Assembly (NCBI GenBank): GCA_015039465.1
Contig: MU130707.1
Location: 93,330 to 157,329 of the forward strand
Direction of reading: 5' to 3'
DNA length: 64,000 nucleotides
DNA from: Phlegmacium glaucopus
Lineage: Eukaryota > Basidiomycota > Agaricomycetes > Agaricales > Cortinariaceae
This document shows positions 49,870-58,839 of this stretch, one piece after another (the stretch's first letter is position 1; the number at the start of each line of letters is the position of its first letter). Position numbers and translations under genes: made by a program. The notes beneath the pieces were generated by a model that ran no database searches, was not told where the DNA came from, and saw nothing but the letters and a program-made list of their open reading frames with translations.

Positions 49870-50581
49870 AGAAGCAGATTAACACCTCTCGCTACTCCCA
49901 CAGTGCTGGAAAATCTAAATTATATATTTTGGCGACACCTTGTATCACCGTTAACCGTTAAAGTTTAACGTTTAACCCTGAAAAGGATTTCACCATTCAA
50001 GGACCTGGTCAGGAATATTTCGTTCTGGTTATCCCGCCTTTGTCCCTCAGTACGTTATGGAATATTTTTCTATGACGTCTCATCATATATAATCAGGCGC
50101 CCATGCTATGGCGCTCGGCGGAACTCCGCAGCAAGTCCTAGGTAGCTGCTGCTGCTGACTTTTCCCTCAGCCCGCATATCTATGGAAGGCTTTGGTGGAC
50201 GATAATGGGTATAAAAGAACAAAGTGGATGGTAGAGTAGATGCCAAATTGGAACGTGAATTTTGAAAGATATTATCCTCTGCCAGGTCGCGCTATCACAG
50301 AAGCGGTGGATCCAAGATTAAATGCAGTAAGTTGGCTGTATACATTTTAATCTGAGTTTGACTGCTTTATGTTCAGTGTACCATCGTTGGCATCGTCTTG
50401 CAGGGGATGTGAAGGGAAGACGTTTAGTGTAATAAGAAAATTGATGCACACAACTCATACTCATACAGTCAAAACAAATCGTCAAAGTCGACGCATTTGA
50501 CAGAGCTTAAAATGTCATCTGTAACGGCGAGTCTTTCTCACGCTTGACCACAGCATATCTACAAGATCTAGTGTATGGACT
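49870..50581. other. No gene
   Basis: Mostly unique sequence (49900-50210) not shared with other array units, including an AACCGTTAAAGTTTAACG-type imperfect palindrome near 49950, then ordinary spacer blocks (AAAGTGGATGG, TGTCAAGATC-like) up to the 7TM tail. No supportable ORF. Confidence 0.4.
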
Positions 50582-51823
50582 CTATGGAATCCTATCTACT
50601 ATCTGGATACTATCGTCACTTAGTCCAATATCATCGTCACTACTCACAACACCAACATCTTCCGTTTTCGGTATTGACTTTGGATTGTTAGCTGCAAAGC
50701 GCAAACTCCCAATCGTAGATTCTATCATAGATTCCTTGTCGTGGAACGAGAATCCCATTGAGACCCGCACCACGATGATTGTAGGTGTTATACCCTAGAC
50801 AGTATGTTATGAGTAAAATAAAAAGTAACAATGACTGATGTTGTACTCACATTGAGCATTTGGTGGATATAAACGATGATGGAAAAACCGTTATCGGCAG
50901 TGCCCGTCTGCACAGTGTCAACCACGACTCGAGCCAATTGAATAGAAAATAAAATCATGCCAGATTCAATTAGTATGAATATGACAGTCCGAACTTTGCT
51001 CTCCCCAGTGACACGCAAAGCTTGATCGTCCGAGGCGGATTTGACGTCACGGCACATATTGAAGAATTTGAACACGATTAGGCCTGTCACCAGAGCATTC
51101 ACAATCATGGACATGGCGATACTTGCCACACCTAGCCAAAACCCCCATCCAGGTTGGACAACTTCAACTTGGTCGCCGTTACGGGCTGCTAGCCACATAG
51201 CTAGAGGCAATGAATTGAAGTTAGTTAGTCGAAGAAGATAGTTTGACTGACCTAAGAATACAACTGCTGAGATTGAAGGAAGGATTACGACGCGGATATT
51301 TTGATCCCATGCGATCCAGCAACGGTATATCTTTAAGATTTGCATGAATAAAATAAATGATAGGCATAGTAGTTTATACATACTAGGATGGATTGGGCTA
51401 TGAAATCACAGCAGCCGGATACTGCGCCTTGGAGGGAAGATATGCGGAGTAACTTGAATGCCGTTGGACTCCAGGGAGACTGCATAACTGAAAGCATAAA
51501 AAAAGGTTGTTATTGTTACTGATGGAATTGTTACTAACTGAATGGATGAAAACTCTTATATCAAGGACAACATTAACAATAGATAGAATATACAGAGCCG
51601 AGAGAGCATAGAAAAGGATATTGTTCCTCTTGTCGGTGCATCTTTTGGGATTCCAGTGGTCTTGTAAATATATAACGAAGATGCCGGAATAGAGTCCTGC
51701 AACATGTTATGTTATACTTCTTTACTAGCAGGTGCGTGAGAGTCGTAGAAAAAATATCTTACCGAAGAGAAAGCCTTCGAGACATAATCCAACGAAGTCA
51801 AAGTATGCAGGAATTAGTTTCAT
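50582..51823 (-). CDS. 7TM membrane protein, array copy K (open)
   Basis: Start MKLIPAYFDFVGLCLEGF at 51823; LYSGIFVIYLQDHWNPK with helix LFYALSALYILSIVNVV; SPWSPTAFKLLRISSLQG with CCDFIAQSIL; IYRCWIAWDQNIRVVIL; AMWLAARNGDQVEVVQPG, MSMIVNALVTGLIVFKFF, RTVIFILIESGMILFS, YIHQMLN; tail VSMGFSFHDKESMIES, NSIPK-like, ending IQIVDRIP. All joins stay open. Odd points: the loop after helix 4 has lost the SxYxxSDQ pattern of the other copies, and YREVKS reads CRDVKS. It is the last unit before the DIRS-like region. TATA at 51859-51865. Confidence 0.82.
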
Positions 51824-51858
51824 GACTGGTCTGTTTCAATGACCTATTTCATATTGCT

Positions 51859-51865
51859 TTATATA
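51859..51865 (-). promoter_or_regulatory. TATA box of 7TM copy K
   Basis: TATATAA on minus, 36 bp before the ATG, the shortest spacing among the intact copies. Confidence 0.6.
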
Positions 51866-52208
51866 AGAGTCTGGTATCAATGTCAAATGTAGGTGCCTGA
51901 TATAATATTATAAAACTTAAGGTTCCGTGATGGACTGTCATAATCAGATTTTCAGTCAGGTAGGAATCATGTTGCCGCATAGCCATGTATATTTAGTAAA
52001 TAGTTTGAGGCAAAAAATGGTACCCAACTGTGTCTTATTTTATGTAACTTGCCGGTAGTCAGTTGTTCCGAGCAAGTAGGCTGGCATCCGTATATCCCCC
52101 GAATTTAAGATACTACTGTCATCAAGGCTGGATTTGGGCTGGATACTCTGAGGACTTACGAGGGGTATGAGGGGGTATGTGGTGTGTGGTTAAACCTGTC
52201 AAAAGAAG
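51866..52208. other. Array right edge, no gene
   Basis: Upstream block at 51900-51990 (TTTTCAGTCAGGTAGGAATC), then spacer ending in a G/T-rich stretch where the DIRS-like repeat begins. Confidence 0.5.
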
Positions 52209-52479
52209 AATGTCAATATTCTCGTCTTAGCGAAGAATGAGCGTAGATTAGAATCAAGTCTTTGAGTGAGCGTGGGATGTCACAGCGTTACAACGCTTCT
52301 TCTTTCGATACTCCCATCGTTCACTCTTAGGTTTCTGGCTCCCTGCCTCGCTCTCGCTTGTTTTTCGCTTTTCTCTACCTCAAACACTTTCTCTTAATAA
52401 ACACTCCTTAAAAACATCAATCCTAAGCAACCCTTTAATCATTTAATAAATACTTATAAAATCGACATCCTAGGATACT

Positions 52480-53379
52480 ATGGACGAGAGAATAATCCAT
52501 GACCCTCACCTCGAGGTGATGCCAGACCACGCAGGACCGCATTACAACGTCCTTCGAAATGCCCTCATTCAAAATGGGATGAACGCGGAGCAAGCCATTC
52601 AGGCACTTGACGTGTCATGGGTGCAGAATCATGACGAACGGGTCCAGAGGTGGGACCAGCAGGTAATCAATGATGCCAACGCAGTTCAAGAAGCACAGGG
52701 ACAGCAACAGCATGAGGAACTGCCGGCAGTTCAGGACCCACCAGAACGAGAGGACGACCGGGCAGAACCGGAGAAGAAGAAGCTCAAGATGAAGGATTTC
52801 GACGATTCCTCCACCGTTGGCAACTATATTGCTCCGAGGCCAGCTCAGTACGCCTTGAAGAAAATTGAGGACTTTGAATTTGTAGAGTTGTGGTACCTCA
52901 CACCCGAAGGTTGTTCCGACGCCATGCAGCTTCAACTCACGCAGAACGACGACACCTTTGGACTGGCCAAGATCGACAACATGGTCGCGCTGAAGTCAGT
53001 GTCGTCACTCAAGGCTTTGAAAAATGTCATTCCAGACAATGAGCTAAGTTTTCGTCAAATGTCCATGGCTAAGAATGCCTTTATACCGTTAATGACCAAA
53101 TACCAGTGGTCCGAGAAGGCCATCAACGCCTTCGCTCAGTTCTTCACTCAGTTGGAGCTACACCCCTACCGCCAACGCGACTTCGGCGAGCAGGCACTCA
53201 TCATTTACCAAGCCCAGGTACGGCACGAATGGCATGACCAGTTGAAGCTCGGATCCGCCTTCAACATCGGTATTATCAATGAAGACTTACTTCAAAGTAT
53301 CTACAAGGAGATTTTGGATAAGGCCCAACTTTTTTCTCTTAACGAGGTCAGTCACTGTGCCGTCCGTCTCAGGCATTGA
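52480..53379 (+). CDS. DIRS-like ORF1 (Gag-like), truncated-element copy
   Basis: 299-residue ORF1 of the DIRS-like element, presumed structural (Gag-like) by position; no named domain recognised. MDERIIHDPHLEVMPDHAG start after an AT-rich leader. An acidic/charged Gln-Glu stretch (EAQGQQQHEELPAVQDPP, EREDDRAEPEKKKLK) follows, then a helical C-terminal half (FEFVELWYLTPEGCSD, KYQWSEKAINAFAQFF, RDFGEQALIIYQAQV). About 97 % like the copy at 55348 but ends a few codons early (HCAVRLRH). No stops, although its pol region is absent, so any product would act in trans. Confidence 0.72.
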   Translation: MDERIIHDPHLEVMPDHAGPHYNVLRNALIQNGMNAEQAIQALDVSWVQNHDERVQRWDQQVINDANAVQEAQGQQQHEELPAVQDPPEREDDRAEPEKKKLKMKDFDDSSTVGNYIAPRPAQYALKKIEDFEFVELWYLTPEGCSDAMQLQLTQNDDTFGLAKIDNMVALKSVSSLKALKNVIPDNELSFRQMSMAKNAFIPLMTKYQWSEKAINAFAQFFTQLELHPYRQRDFGEQALIIYQAQVRHEWHDQLKLGSAFNIGIINEDLLQSIYKEILDKAQLFSLNEVSHCAVRLRH

Positions 53380-53487
53380 CCCCTAGCTAACTTTTTTCCC
53401 CCCTTTTTCCCTCACCTACCCCGCTTTGCAATGACTTTGTGATATGCATCATGCACCGACCAACTCATGTGCCTTGCACCTTTCAAC

Positions 53488-53545
53488 ATGCACCATGCAC
53501 CATGCACCACGCACCACGCACCGCGCACCATGCATCACACCTTCC
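53488..53545. repeat. GCACCAYG-type minisatellite
   Basis: Runs of GCACCATG/GCACCACG/GCACCGCG, about 8-10 bases per unit, in the spacer between ORF1 and the zinc-knuckle ORF. The equivalent place in the right repeat (56362-56398) has fewer units, so the two copies differ in repeat number. Confidence 0.7.
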
Positions 53546-53626
53546 CGGGCATCCGGTTGGCATCATACCTAATCTTGCAATATTTCTCAAAATATAAAGC
53601 TATGAGTAGCCCGTAGCAGCACGTTT

Positions 53627-53869
53627 ATGCAGGAAACCCGGCAAGACCCGGTGCGAACCCCAAGACGACGCAACTACCGCGAAAAGGAGCAGTTCTCCAG
53701 GTCGGCTAGTGGCAGTGGTCGCCCCTATAATCCCTCGCGTTCGCGTTCCCCGTCTCGGCGAGTATCCAATACCCCATCGCGTTGCTTTTCCCCTCCACCA
53801 TATAACCGCTACCCTCCACCCCAACATTCCCCTTCCAAGAACTTTTCCTTTCCCCAACTCCAGCCATAA
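53627..53869 (+). pseudogene. Truncated zinc-knuckle ORF fused to ABC intron
   Basis: First 80 codons of the ORF seen whole at 56487 (MQETRQDPVRTPRRRNY, RPYNPSRSRSPSRR). It loses its cysteine region at the 53853 breakpoint and ends in ABC-gene intron sequence. Confidence 0.75.
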
Positions 53870-53885
53870 CTCATTTGTTTCACAG

Positions 53886-54880
53886 AGTTCATTGACCCTC
53901 GCTTTATTGCGATGTATACTCACAGAAGGTACGGTATACTATGACGGAATTCCTACCAATCAAATCAATCTGGATGCATTGAGATCAAATATCACCATCA
54001 TTCCGCAAACTGTAAGTGGGTGTGATGAGCACTGTCGTTGATTACTGACATAACCTGTCCTCTAAGCCCGAACTTTTAAGTGGTGCGCACTCATCAAAAG
54101 CATTTCATCGCTTCTGGCTTATCACGTGGGGTAGGTACACTCCGGCGTAATTTGGATCCGTTCGAGCAACATGACGATGCCACTTTGAATGATTCCTTGC
54201 GTGCTGCGGGACTGTTTTCACTTCAAGAAGAACTTGAGGAAGCTCGTCTAAATTTGGACAGCAACATAGCTAGCAGTGGCGGTAATTTATCTGTTGGTCA
54301 GCGACAGATCATTGCTTTGGCTCGTGCAATTGTTCGAGGAAGCAAGCTCCTGATTTTAGATGAAGGTGAGTTGCGTTGGTCTTTTGTGAACTCCAACATG
54401 TTGGTTGACTCTAGTTTTCTTTTTTTCAAGCAACCTCTGCCATCGGTGTGTTTAACCATTATCATTGCTTCTCTTTGGCCTTTTTATAATGTATGATTTC
54501 AGATTACAAGACGGATTCCATCATACAAACTACTTTGCGACACAAAATGAGTTCAGATGTTACTATCATCACCATTGCTCATCGACTGCAGACAATCATG
54601 GATGCCGACAGAATAGTATGTCAATGTAACTTTTCTTTTCCGTTTTTACTAAACACCAAGCTCAGATGGTCCTTGATGATGGACGGATTGTGGGTTATCT
54701 TCGAAATTGAAACACGGGTTTTCACTGACAGCTTATTTTAGGCTGAATTCGACTGTCCGAAAACTTTACTCCAAAAGACAGACGGTTTCCTAAAGTCTTT
54801 AGTAGACGGCAGTGGTGATAAGGATGTGCTATATGACATGGCAGATGGAATAGCCTCAACTTCTCGTGTAAGGTAGTTGC
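53886..54880 (+). pseudogene. 3' end of an ABCC (MRP)-type transporter gene, second nucleotide-binding domain
   Basis: Encodes the last ATPase domain of a full-length MRP-type exporter. The first exon starts right after Walker A (SSLTLALLRCILTEGTVYYDG), then RSNITIIPQT, PELLSG / TLRRNLDPFEQHDD, the signature NLSVGQRQIIALARAIV, Walker B SKLLILDE, a 15-nt microexon giving [19 protein letters not shown], the H-loop [32 protein letters not shown], ending LYDMADGIASTSR. Introns at about 54012-54066, 54084-54131, 54366-54435, 54451-54501, 54616-54665 and 54697-54741 all keep frame. The promoter, membrane domains, first NBD and Walker A are missing: the left side is the DIRS-like repeat. A fragment, though every exon left is intact. 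Confidence 0.88.
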
Positions 54881-55076
54881 CTTTATCTTGAGATTCAATT
54901 GAGAACTGGGTGTCTTCAATTTCATCGTTGTATAATCCCAGGAAAGTGAAATTTTCACAGCCAAAAACCAATCTAGCAATTCGCTCTCTTGTAAACTGTC
55001 GATAGACCTTTCTTGTTGCAGCAGAGTCAGTAGCCCGAGCCGAACAAGCCGCCGAGCTGGGTTTGATTTTCAACCC
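54881..55076. other. Short stretch between ABC end and right repeat
   Basis: No clear gene. A plus frame AESVARAEQAAELGLIFNP follows a TTTCTTGTTGCAG acceptor-like site near 55021, and the minus strand is open too (KPSSAACSARATDSAATR). It may be part of a further transporter exon or of another gene cut by the repeat. Confidence 0.35.
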
Positions 55077-56713
55077 AATGTCAATATTCTCGTCTTAGCG
55101 AAGAATGAGCGTAGATTAGAATGAAGTCTTTGAGTGAGCGTGGGATGTCACAGCGTTACAACGCTTCTTCTTTCGATACTCCCATCGTTCACTCTTAGGT
55201 TTCTGGCTCTCTGCCTCGCTCTCGCTTGTTTTTCGCTTTTCTCTACCTCGAACACTTTCTCTTAATAAACACTCCTTAAAAACATCAATCCTAAGCAACC
55301 CTTTAATCATTTAATAAATACTTATAAAATCAACATCCTAGGATACTATGGACGAGAGAATAATCCATGACCCTCACCTCGAGGTGATGCCAGACCACGC
55401 AGGACCGCATTACAACGTCCTTCGAAATGCCCTCATTCAAAATGGGATGAACGCGGAGCAAGCCATTCAGGCACTTGACGTGTCATGGGCGCAGAATCAT
55501 GACAAATGGGTCCAGAGGTGGGACCAGCAGGTAATCAATGATGCCAACGCAGTTCAAGAAGCACAGGGACAGCAACAGCATGAGGAACTGCCGGCAGTTC
55601 AGGACCCACCAGAACGAGAGGACGACCGGGCAGAACCGGAGAAGAAGAAGCTCAAGATGAAGGATTTCGACGATTCCTCCACCGTTGGCAACTATATTGC
55701 TCCGAGACCAGCTCAGTACGCCTTGAAGAAAATTGAGGACTTTGAATTTGTAGAGTTGTGGTACCTCACACCCGAAGGTTGTTCCGACGCCATGCAGCTT
55801 CAACTCACGCAGAACGACGACACCTTCGGACTGGCCAAGATCGACAACATGGTCGCGCTGAAGTCAGTGTCGTCACTCAAGGCTTCGAAAAATGTCATTC
55901 CAGACAATGAGTTAAGTTTTCGTCAAATGTCCATGGCTAAGAACGCCTTTATACTGTTAATGACCAAATACCAGTGGTCCGAGAAGGCCATCAACGCCTT
56001 CGCTCAGTTCTTCACTCAGTTGGAGCTACACCCCTACCGCCAACGCGACTTTGGCAAGCAGGCACTCATCATTTACCAAGCCCGGGTATGGTGCGAATGG
56101 CACGACCAGTTGAAGCTCGGATCCGCCTTCAACATCGGTATTATCAACGAAGACTTACTTCAAAGTATCTACAAGGAGATTTTGGATAAGGCCCAACTTT
56201 TTTCTCTTAACGAGGTCAGTCACTGTGCCGTCCATCTCAGGCAATTGACCCCTAGCTAACTTTATTCCCCCCTTTTTTTTCCCCTCACCTACCCCGCTTT
56301 GCAATGACTTTGTGATACGCATCATGCACCGACCAACTCACGTGCCTTGCACCTTTCAAACATGCACCACACACCACGCACCACGCACCATGCATCACAC
56401 CTTCCCGGGCATCCGGTTGGCATCATACCTAATCTTGCAATATTTCTCAAAATATAAAGCTACGAGTAGCCCGTAGCAGCACATTTATGCAGGAAACCCG
56501 GCAAGACCTGGTGCGAACCCCAAGACGACGCAACTACCGCAAAAAGGAGCAGTTCTCCAGGTCGGCTAGTGGCAGTGGTCGTCCTCATAATCCCTCGCGT
56601 TCGCGTTCCCCGTCTCGGCGAGTATCCAATACCCCATTGCGTCGCTTTTCCCCTCCACCACATAACCGCTACCCTCCACCCCAACATTCTCCTTCCAAGA
56701 ACTTTTCCTTTCC
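55077..56713 (+). repeat. Right direct repeat: 5' part of DIRS-like element 2, continuing into the full element
   Basis: 1637 bp match to 52209-53853. Here the sequence continues past the break into the zinc knuckle and polymerase ORFs, so this is the parent copy. Together the two repeats bracket 1.2 kb of ABC-gene DNA. Confidence 0.9.
55348..56259 (+). CDS. DIRS-like ORF1 (Gag-like), full-element copy
   Basis: 303-residue counterpart of the ORF at 52480 (same MDERIIHDPHLEVMPDHAG start, same charged middle and helical C-terminal half), presumed to bind element RNA. A handful of replacements (DERV to DKWV, EQAL to KQAL, RHEW to WCEW) and a slightly longer end (HLRQLTPS) separate the two. It lies 228 bp before the zinc-knuckle ORF and 310 bp before the first codon of the RT frame, as in a compact retroelement. 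No cysteine motif is visible in it. Confidence 0.75.
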   Translation: MDERIIHDPHLEVMPDHAGPHYNVLRNALIQNGMNAEQAIQALDVSWAQNHDKWVQRWDQQVINDANAVQEAQGQQQHEELPAVQDPPEREDDRAEPEKKKLKMKDFDDSSTVGNYIAPRPAQYALKKIEDFEFVELWYLTPEGCSDAMQLQLTQNDDTFGLAKIDNMVALKSVSSLKASKNVIPDNELSFRQMSMAKNAFILLMTKYQWSEKAINAFAQFFTQLELHPYRQRDFGKQALIIYQARVWCEWHDQLKLGSAFNIGIINEDLLQSIYKEILDKAQLFSLNEVSHCAVHLRQLTPS

Positions 56714-57017
56714 ATCCAGTGCAGCCCCGCATGGGCCAGCAGTCTGCGCTCTCTGCCTGGCCACAGACCCCCACAATACCAGGAAGTGTCGATCAGAGAC
56801 CTTCTGGGACGGGTCCAAGGCTAGGTGTCGGAAGAACGAGGAGGGAAGGCTCATTACCCCGGCAGGAACAACCTTGTGCAACAACTGGAATAATCGGCAC
56901 GGGTGTACTTCCAGCTCACATGAGCAGCATCACAAATGCTCCGGATGCAGTAACAAGGATCACGGCGCTCAGAGGTGTCCTCGAGCTCAGAAAAGACCGA
57001 GCGCTAACACCTTATAA
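56487..57017 (+). CDS. Zinc-knuckle (nucleocapsid-like) ORF of DIRS-like element 2
   Basis: 176 residues. A basic Arg/Ser/Pro N-terminal half (TPRRRNYRKKEQF, SRSRSPSRRVSN) is followed by two Cys clusters: CALCLATDPHNTRKC and CNNWNNRHGC...HKCSGCSNKDHGAQRC, which look like paired nucleic-acid-binding knuckles. It overlaps the RT frame (in a +1 relation) over at least 450 bases. It may be translated with ORF1 or by frameshift; the sequence does not show which. Confidence 0.68.
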   Translation: MQETRQDLVRTPRRRNYRKKEQFSRSASGSGRPHNPSRSRSPSRRVSNTPLRRFSPPPHNRYPPPQHSPSKNFSFPSSAAPHGPAVCALCLATDPHNTRKCRSETFWDGSKARCRKNEEGRLITPAGTTLCNNWNNRHGCTSSSHEQHHKCSGCSNKDHGAQRCPRAQKRPSANTL

Positions 57018-58839
57018 CGCCGAGGCCTGGGAGACAGCACTGCGCCAATGTAACATACTTGTTAAATATCCAAAGCTACCTTACTGTCTACGAAAAGGGT
57101 TCAATGCTGGAATCCAACCCATATACTCTACCTTTGCACCAGCTAATAGCCCCACCCTGCTCCAGCACCCGGAAGCTTATCAGGAAGTGGTCACAAACGA
57201 ATTCAGACGCGGCCGTTACATTGGCCCTTGCACACGTCAGGAGGTCGAATCGCTCATCAGACCTTTCCAATCATCGCCTCTTTCCTGGGTACCCAAGCCT
57301 GGAAAGCCAGGCAAATACCGTGCTGTTCATAACTTCTCATATCCTCATACCCCTACTTCTATTACATCTTCCATTAATTATACTATTGATGCGGATATGT
57401 ACCCCTGCACATGGGGTACCTTCGCTACTATATGCTTCACTATCTATAATCTCCCTCCCAGATCTCAAGCTTCCATTCACGATGTCACGGAAGCTTATCG
57501 GACTATTCCCATTACTCCTAGCCAGTGGCCTGGTCTCGTCGTTAAGTTACTTGGAGATGATGCATTTGGTATTAATATCTGTAATGATTTTGGACTTGCC
57601 TCAGCAGGAGGTATTTACGGTGAATTGGGAGATGCAACAACGGATATTTTCCGTGCAAAAGGAGTTGGTCCACTCTCTAAATGGGTGGATGATCATATAT
57701 TTTTCCGTATTCTGGCTGAGCACGTTAACGAGTACAATGCCAAGCGTCAGCATTGGTGCAACACCATCGCAGAGAACGGAGGACGATTGCAGTCTGGTAG
57801 CCACTATTGGTACCAAGGTGAAACTCTCCCTAACGACCTCCCGGCAGAATTCGATGAGGATGCGGCATGCCCTTTTTTAGACTTTTCAAATCTTCCAAAT
57901 AGATCTCAACCCGATGCTCTGTTCACTTATTGCGATGCGGACATTGACACGATTTCCAGACAGCTCGGCATTCCCTGGGAATCTTCCAAGACCATTCCCT
58001 TTTCATCCATCGTACCTTTTCTAGGTTTCGAATGGAATCTGTCAGAACGCACGGTTGCTATCACGGAAGGCAAGAAGTCCAAGTATGGGATGGCCATCAG
58101 AGATTGGCTCTTGCGCTCTACCCACACACTAGAAGAGGCTCAACGACTCTATGGGAAACTTTTGCATGCAAGTCTAATTCTGCCGGCCGGTCGCGCTTAT
58201 CTAACTGGACTCGAGGCACTCGTCGGATCTTTTAGTTCCAACCCTTTTGTTCCACACCACGCACCCCGTCACACTGTTTCAGATCTCACCTGGTGGCTCG
58301 ACAAGCTCAGCTCTCCAAGTGTCATTCGTCCCATTCCAGGCCCATACCCCATTACGGACAGGAATGCCTTCTCAGATGCCAGCTCAGGTGTGGGCATCGG
58401 CATTGTTATTGGCGACAAATGGCGAGCATGGCGTCTCGTCCCAGGCTGGAAAGCAGACGGTAGGGATATCGGATGGGCAGAGGCCATTGGCTTCGAGTTT
58501 CTTGCACACACTCTCTGCCAAACCAGCCAACCCGGTGAGTATTTCCGAGTCTTTGGTGACAACCGAGGGGTCGTCGAAGGCTGGTGGAAAGGGAGGAGTA
58601 GAAGTTGGGAAATCAACAAAGTATTCCGTCGTATCCACGACCTCACAGATACTTACCAATGCTCTTTTATCACACGCTACATTACCAGCAAGGAAAACCC
58701 AGCAGATGCCCCTTCAAGAGGACTCTACCCGGCAACTTCTCATCTCCTCCCAGCAATCGACATTCCGGGCGCTATCCAGCAATTTATCATTGACTTCGAC
58801 CGTAAAATCCCCTCCTGTGAACCCAACGCTCAACTTTGA
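56569..58839 (+). CDS. DIRS-like reverse transcriptase-RNase H, intact
   Basis: 756-codon frame; the first 115 or so codons overlap the zinc-knuckle ORF and probably are not used, with a Met at about 56917 (MSSITNAPDAV) a better start. RT: VPKPGKPGKYRAVHNFSY, ASIHDVTEAYRTIPI, DFGLASAGGIYGELGD, the active-site KWVDDHIFFRI (WVDD), and SIVPFLGFEWNLSERT. RNase H-type domain: AFSDASSGVGIGIVIGDK, DIGWAEAIGFEFLAH, VFGDNRGVVEGWW, NPADAPSRGLYP, which keeps the D-E-D-D residues. No lesion is visible, in contrast to the RT at 1931. Makes element cDNA. Ends just upstream of the recombinase. Confidence 0.88.
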   Translation: MAVVVLIIPRVRVPRLGEYPIPHCVAFPLHHITATLHPNILLPRTFPFHPVQPRMGQQSALSAWPQTPTIPGSVDQRPSGTGPRLGVGRTRREGSLPRQEQPCATTGIIGTGVLPAHMSSITNAPDAVTRITALRGVLELRKDRALTPYNAEAWETALRQCNILVKYPKLPYCLRKGFNAGIQPIYSTFAPANSPTLLQHPEAYQEVVTNEFRRGRYIGPCTRQEVESLIRPFQSSPLSWVPKPGKPGKYRAVHNFSYPHTPTSITSSINYTIDADMYPCTWGTFATICFTIYNLPPRSQASIHDVTEAYRTIPITPSQWPGLVVKLLGDDAFGINICNDFGLASAGGIYGELGDATTDIFRAKGVGPLSKWVDDHIFFRILAEHVNEYNAKRQHWCNTIAENGGRLQSGSHYWYQGETLPNDLPAEFDEDAACPFLDFSNLPNRSQPDALFTYCDADIDTISRQLGIPWESSKTIPFSSIVPFLGFEWNLSERTVAITEGKKSKYGMAIRDWLLRSTHTLEEAQRLYGKLLHASLILPAGRAYLTGLEALVGSFSSNPFVPHHAPRHTVSDLTWWLDKLSSPSVIRPIPGPYPITDRNAFSDASSGVGIGIVIGDKWRAWRLVPGWKADGRDIGWAEAIGFEFLAHTLCQTSQPGEYFRVFGDNRGVVEGWWKGRSRSWEINKVFRRIHDLTDTYQCSFITRYITSKENPADAPSRGLYPATSHLLPAIDIPGAIQQFIIDFDRKIPSCEPNAQL

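Larger units (their letters stand above)
52209..53853 (+). repeat. Left direct repeat: 5' part of DIRS-like element 2, truncated copy
   Basis: 1645 bp nearly identical to 55077-56713, beginning AATGTCAATATTCTCG. It carries the 5' leader, a whole ORF1 and the start of the zinc-knuckle ORF, then stops abruptly at 53853 where the ABC transporter fragment begins. A GCACCAYG minisatellite (53488-53545) is longer here than in the right copy. Confidence 0.9.

Noticed and set aside
53400..53600. CRISPR-like short repeats
   Set aside because: The GCACCAYG units are contiguous with no spacers, and the host is a eukaryote.
57059..57880. 273-codon plus-strand ORF inside the RT
   Set aside because: It is the +1 shadow of the intact RT frame (56569-58839), with a Leu/Ser/Ile-rich translation and no domain.
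58269..58659. Minus-strand ORFs over the RNase H region
   Set aside because: Antisense shadows of a conserved, GC-balanced coding frame.
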